Assembly: GCA_023429845.1 (NCBI GenBank)
Contig: JAEZCY010000031.1
Coordinates: 1-8,039, forward strand
Source of the DNA: Acidobacteriota bacterium
GTDB lineage: Bacteria; Acidobacteriota; Vicinamibacteria; Vicinamibacterales; Vicinamibacteraceae
DNA: 8,039 nt
Direction of reading: 5' to 3'
Shown here: positions 5,267 to 8,039 of the stretch, piece after piece
Numbering within the stretch: position 1 is the first letter of the stretch
Layout: each line of letters begins with the position of its first letter
Made by a program: the position numbers and the translations under genes
Notes under the pieces: model-generated
Databases searched by the model: none
What the model saw: the letters and a program-made list of their open reading frames with translations, nothing else
What the model was told of the DNA's origin: nothing

Positions 5267-6895
5267 ATGTCCACACGAGATGACGTGACAAGCGATGACC
5301 GGGACCCGTTCGATCCCTCGGTGCCGTCGGAGATTCCTGACGGCCTCGACCGCCGGAAGTTCATCATGCGCGGCGCCGTGATCTCGGCGGCCGCGGTGAT
5401 GAACGGCTGTTCCCGGACGGAAGCCGAGCAAAAGGGGCCCCCGCCCGCCGCCGCAGCAGCAGCGGACACGGCCTCTGGTCCGTCCGTGCCGCTGGCGGCC
5501 GACCTGCACGTGGTGATGAAGCAGAAGGGCCCGGTGATGACCACGGTGGACGAGTTCTACAAGGTGGGTCCGGGGCCATCCAGTTCGCACACGATCGGGC
5601 CGATGCGGATTACCTACGACTTCTACCAGCGGGCCGCCAAGCTTCCGGCCGACACACTCGCCAAGGCCACGAAGCTCCAGGTGAACCTGTTCGGGAGTCT
5701 CAGCGCGACTGGCAAGGGGCACGGCACCGAGCGGGCTGCGCTCGCAGGGCTGGTCGGCAAGGAGCCGGCGACGGTCGACCCTCGGTTCCTGGACAGCCTG
5801 AAAGACAAGCCCGAGCAGGTATTCCCGGTGACGCTCGGCAACAAGACGATCGATGTCGGTCTGAAGGACGTCATCTACGATGCCACCAAGGGCGACTTCA
5901 AGCACCAGAACACGATGACCGTCAAGCTCCTGGCCGGCGACGACGTGTTGCTCGAACAGGAGTACTACTCGGTCGGCGGTGGGTTCATCGAGTGGAAAGG
6001 GTATACGCCGCCGAAGAAGAATCCGCCGAAGTACCCGTTCGCGACGATGAAGGAACTGCGGGCCCACGCTGACCAGAACAAGACCACGATCGCCAAGATC
6101 ATGCGTGCCAACGAGATGGCGATCTCGGGTAAGTCGGAAGCGGAGGTGGATGCCTTCACCGACAAGATCATCGACGCGATGGTGGCGACGGTGAAGTCGG
6201 GGCTGTCGATGCCGGAAGACGACGTGCTGCCGGGCCCGATCAAGCTGCACAGCAAGGCGGCGTCCGTGTACAAGCGCGCCATGGACGACAAGTTCGAAGC
6301 CGAGCGCGGTATCGGGTCGCTGTCCGCGTTCGCGCTGGCCGCCTCGGAAGAGAACGGGCGTGGACATCTCGTCATCACCGCGCCTACCGGCGGCTCGGCC
6401 GGCGTCATGCCGTCGCTGGTCTACGGCTTGCTCGAAGTCCGGAAAGTCGATCGGCAGAAGGTCCGTGACGGCATGCTCGCTGCTGCGGCGGTCGGCTACC
6501 TCTGCAAGCACCACGCGACGCTGTCTGCAGCCGAGGGCGGATGCCAGGCCGAGATTGGTGTGGCGTCGGCGATGGCTGCGGCTCTGACGGCGACCGCGTA
6601 CGACGCCTCATCGCTGGTCGTCGAGAACGCGGCCGAATCGGCTTTGGAGCATCACCTCGGGATGACCTGCGACCCGGTTGCCGGGTATGTGCAGGTTCCG
6701 TGCATCGAGCGATGCGCATTCGGTGCGGTCAAGGCCTGGACCGCATACGCGATCGCCAGCAACGAGATCGCGTCCAGGCATCGTCTCAGCTTAGACGAGA
6801 CCGTGCTGGCGCTGGCGCAGACCGCCAAGGACATGAACAGCAAGTACAAGGAAACCAGCGAGGCGGGTCTCGCCCAGTCAGTCGTGCTGTGTTGA
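5267..6895 (+). CDS. sdaA: L-serine dehydratase (L-serine ammonia-lyase, [4Fe-4S]) with Tat/lipoprotein-type signal
   Basis: A 542-residue enzyme converting L-serine to pyruvate and ammonia. Beta domain from about residue 90, with the hallmark VGPGPSSSHTIGPM (100-113) and GHGTERAALAGL (151-162). Alpha domain from about 270, with TAPTGGSAGVMPS (371-383), GGCQAEIGVASAMAAA, EHHLGMTCDPVAGYVQVPCIER. Fe-S cysteines are C426, C468 and C479. The chain ends in Cys (C542), as in enzymes such as Legionella serine dehydratase whose C-terminal Cys tucks into the active site as the fourth cluster ligand. Single-chain beta-alpha order is the type 2 bacterial form, usually about 450 residues. The extra roughly 85 residues at the front hold DRRKFIMRG (R29, R30), a hydrophobic stretch and C48, then an Ala/Pro linker, which together look like a Tat signal with a weak lipobox (MNGC). 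This implies an envelope location, which is odd for a cytoplasmic enzyme family. Enzyme family firm; export inferred. Confidence 0.93.
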   Translation: MSTRDDVTSDDRDPFDPSVPSEIPDGLDRRKFIMRGAVISAAAVMNGCSRTEAEQKGPPPAAAAAADTASGPSVPLAADLHVVMKQKGPVMTTVDEFYKVGPGPSSSHTIGPMRITYDFYQRAAKLPADTLAKATKLQVNLFGSLSATGKGHGTERAALAGLVGKEPATVDPRFLDSLKDKPEQVFPVTLGNKTIDVGLKDVIYDATKGDFKHQNTMTVKLLAGDDVLLEQEYYSVGGGFIEWKGYTPPKKNPPKYPFATMKELRAHADQNKTTIAKIMRANEMAISGKSEAEVDAFTDKIIDAMVATVKSGLSMPEDDVLPGPIKLHSKAASVYKRAMDDKFEAERGIGSLSAFALAASEENGRGHLVITAPTGGSAGVMPSLVYGLLEVRKVDRQKVRDGMLAAAAVGYLCKHHATLSAAEGGCQAEIGVASAMAAALTATAYDASSLVVENAAESALEHHLGMTCDPVAGYVQVPCIERCAFGAVKAWTAYAIASNEIASRHRLSLDETVLALAQTAKDMNSKYKETSEAGLAQSVVLC

Positions 6896-6914
6896 GCACA
6901 TGGGGCCCCTCGCC

Positions 6915-6936
6915 GAACTCCGCCTGAGGCGAGTTC
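6915..6936. repeat. Hairpin downstream of the serine dehydratase gene
   Basis: GAACTC (6915-6920) pairs with GAGTTC (6931-6936) and GCC pairs with GGC inside, around a TGA loop with one bulged C. It lies 20 nt after the dehydratase stop. There is no T-run behind it, so it is not a standard intrinsic terminator, but it could act in 3'-end formation. Confidence 0.45.
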
Positions 6937-6960
6937 CACGAGGAGGCTCTTCTCCCGGAG

Positions 6961-6984
6961 ATGGCCCGCAGGGTCGCGGGCCAT
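6961..6984 (+). terminator. Strong GC-rich hairpin, possible terminator or porin leader element
   Basis: A perfect 9-bp stem, ATGGCCCGC with GCGGGCCAT, around a 6-nt loop AGGGTC. It is the most stable-looking structure between the dehydratase stop and the porin start. No U-tract follows, so termination would be non-canonical or Rho-assisted. It could equally be a structured part of the porin leader. The stem is real; the function is uncertain. Confidence 0.4.
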
Positions 6985-7053
6985 GCCGTGACTGCCGAGT
7001 GCTGCAATCCCACCGTCACGGTGCGTTCGGGATCGCTCCGGGGAGAGATTCAC

Positions 7054-8039
7054 GTGTCGATATCCCGCACGTCCATCACGGCGGCCATCGCCCTGGCGCT
7101 GACGGTCGTTCCCGTGCTCACGACTCGTGCCGGCGCGCAGTCGGCCGGGACGCCGGATCCCGAGCCAGCGGCAACCGAATCAGCGGACACGTCCGCCGCG
7201 GCGCAGGCAGTCGCGTCGCCACCGTCTACCGATCGTTACAGGGATGGCATCGTCATCTGGGAAACTCCGGCAGACGCCAGGGTGCCGTTCCTGCTGAAGT
7301 TCAACATCAATACGCAGCTCAGATATCTCAACAGCCTTTCCTCCGACGAGACGTACACCGACCACCTCGGCGTCGTCCGCGATGTCCATCGCCGCAACGA
7401 CATCACGGTCAATCGTGCGATGTTCATCCTCGGGGGTTACGTCTTCGACGAGCGGCTGCGATACAGCTTCACGGTCTGGACGTCAGCCGGCGCCGCTTCG
7501 ATCGTGGTCGCGTCGAACGTCGGCTGGCAGTTCAACCGAGCCCTGACGATCACCGGGGGGTACACCGGCGTGCCCGGCAGTCGCTCGCTGGTCAACACCT
7601 TCCCGTTCTTCCAGGCGATCGACAGGTCCATGGCGGACAACTTCTTCCGCCCCGGCTTCACCCAGGGCGCCTGGGCAAACGGCGAACCACTGAAGAACCT
7701 GCATTACCTGGCGTTTGTCGGGAATGGCCTCAATACGTTGAACATCACGGCAGCGAAGATCGACACCCATCTGCTGACGTCGGGCAGTGTCTGGTGGGAA
7801 CCCCTGGGGCCGTACGGCGAACCAGGCAAGTCACGCAACATGTACGATGACTACTTCGCCTCCAGAAAACCCCGCATTCGCATCGGCGCCGCGTTCACGC
7901 GTTCCCGCGAGGACCGCTTCTCGAACCTCGATCAATCGAGCCCGGAAAACACGTCACTGTACAACTCAGACGGCGTGCTGACCTTTTCGACCGGCGCGTT
8001 TGCGCCGGGCGTGACGGTCGACGAGGCCTTGTACAGGCT
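7054..8039 (+). CDS. Outer-membrane porin, phosphate-selective porin O/P-like (partial, 3' end outside window)
   Basis: 328 codons seen, cut by the right edge. GTG start at 7054 with GGGGAGAG (7040-7047) upstream. Residues 1-29 form a signal peptide: Arg near the N-terminus, a hydrophobic Ala/Leu/Val core and a likely cleavage at AGA-Q. A low-complexity Ala/Pro/Ser/Thr linker (about 30-60) follows, then alternating hydrophobic/aromatic strands typical of a beta-barrel: FLLKFNINTQLRYLN, AMFILGGYVFDERLRYSFTV, NVGWQFNRALTITGGYTGVPG. The strand-turn pattern and RAMFILGGYVFDERLRY resemble OprP/OprO-family porins that admit phosphate and other anions. Substrate cannot be read from sequence. It follows the dehydratase with a 158-nt spacer holding hairpins, so co-transcription is possible but unproven. 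Porin call good, subfamily moderate. Confidence 0.82.
   Translation, partial: MSISRTSITAAIALALTVVPVLTTRAGAQSAGTPDPEPAATESADTSAAAQAVASPPSTDRYRDGIVIWETPADARVPFLLKFNINTQLRYLNSLSSDETYTDHLGVVRDVHRRNDITVNRAMFILGGYVFDERLRYSFTVWTSAGAASIVVASNVGWQFNRALTITGGYTGVPGSRSLVNTFPFFQAIDRSMADNFFRPGFTQGAWANGEPLKNLHYLAFVGNGLNTLNITAAKIDTHLLTSGSVWWEPLGPYGEPGKSRNMYDDYFASRKPRIRIGAAFTRSREDRFSNLDQSSPENTSLYNSDGVLTFSTGAFAPGVTVDEALYR

Noticed and set aside
4918..5283. A 121-codon plus-strand frame
   Set aside because: No ribosome site, mixed third-position composition and no recognisable protein character; it also overlaps the start and first codons of the dehydratase.
5237..6514. A 425-codon minus-strand frame
   Set aside because: Antisense shadow of the serine dehydratase, rich in Arg/His/Val and without any motif.
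6900..7850. A 316-codon plus-strand frame over the porin
   Set aside because: Out of frame with the signal peptide and beta-strand pattern starting at 7054; product is Arg/Gly/His-rich.
1..8039. CRISPR array, insertion sequence, tRNA or rRNA
   Set aside because: No regularly spaced repeats, transposase motifs, terminal inverted repeats or tRNA-like cloverleaf sequences were seen.

Overview
The window is GC-rich (roughly two thirds G+C), with strong third-position GC bias in the real genes. It carries six substantial protein genes or gene parts and one doubtful small ORF. The gene repertoire is a cytochrome b/ferredoxin fusion, a ba3-like heme-copper oxidoreductase with SCO, a Tat-type serine dehydratase and an OprP-like porin. 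This points to a Gram-negative, high-GC environmental bacterium. Acidobacteriota (Vicinamibacteria-like) is my best guess, but that is an inference from style, not proof.

Layout. (1) Positions 1-1118, minus strand: the 5' part of a membrane cytochrome b N-terminal domain fused to a two-cluster [4Fe-4S] ferredoxin domain, running off the left edge. (2) Positions 1119-1314: a divergent control region with a near-symmetric operator/promoter arrangement. (3) Positions 1315-4717, plus strand: a tight four-gene operon consisting of a 56-aa single-helix subunit (CoxIIa-like), a CuA subunit II, a 13-helix heme-copper subunit I and a membrane-anchored SCO/SenC copper protein. Gene junctions are 9 nt, then GTGA and ATGA overlaps. 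(4) Positions 4718-5266: mostly non-coding, with one possible 54-codon ORF on the minus strand. (5) Positions 5267-6895, plus strand: an iron-sulfur L-serine dehydratase carrying a Tat/lipoprotein-type N-terminus. (6) Positions 6896-7053: a spacer with several hairpins. (7) Positions 7054-8039, plus strand: the start of an outer-membrane phosphate-selective-type porin, cut by the right edge.

How they fit together. The oxidoreductase operon has the layout of ba3-type (B-family) terminal oxidases. However, subunit I keeps all six metal-ligand histidines while lacking the active-site tyrosine: the usual H-P-x-V-Y is H-S-S-Q-Q, with Gln at His+4. Nitric oxide reductases also lack this tyrosine and have Glu at that position. 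With a CuA subunit and an adjacent senC/sco gene, the cluster resembles the norSY-senC (sNOR) and related CuA-dependent NO reductases more than an O2-reducing oxidase. The divergent cytochrome b/ferredoxin protein could supply or divert electrons at the quinone pool and may share the operator.

The other point of interest is the serine dehydratase, normally a cytoplasmic Fe-S enzyme. Here it has a DRRKFI twin-arginine motif followed by a hydrophobic segment and a Cys, suggesting export of the folded enzyme to the cell envelope, next to an outer-membrane porin gene.
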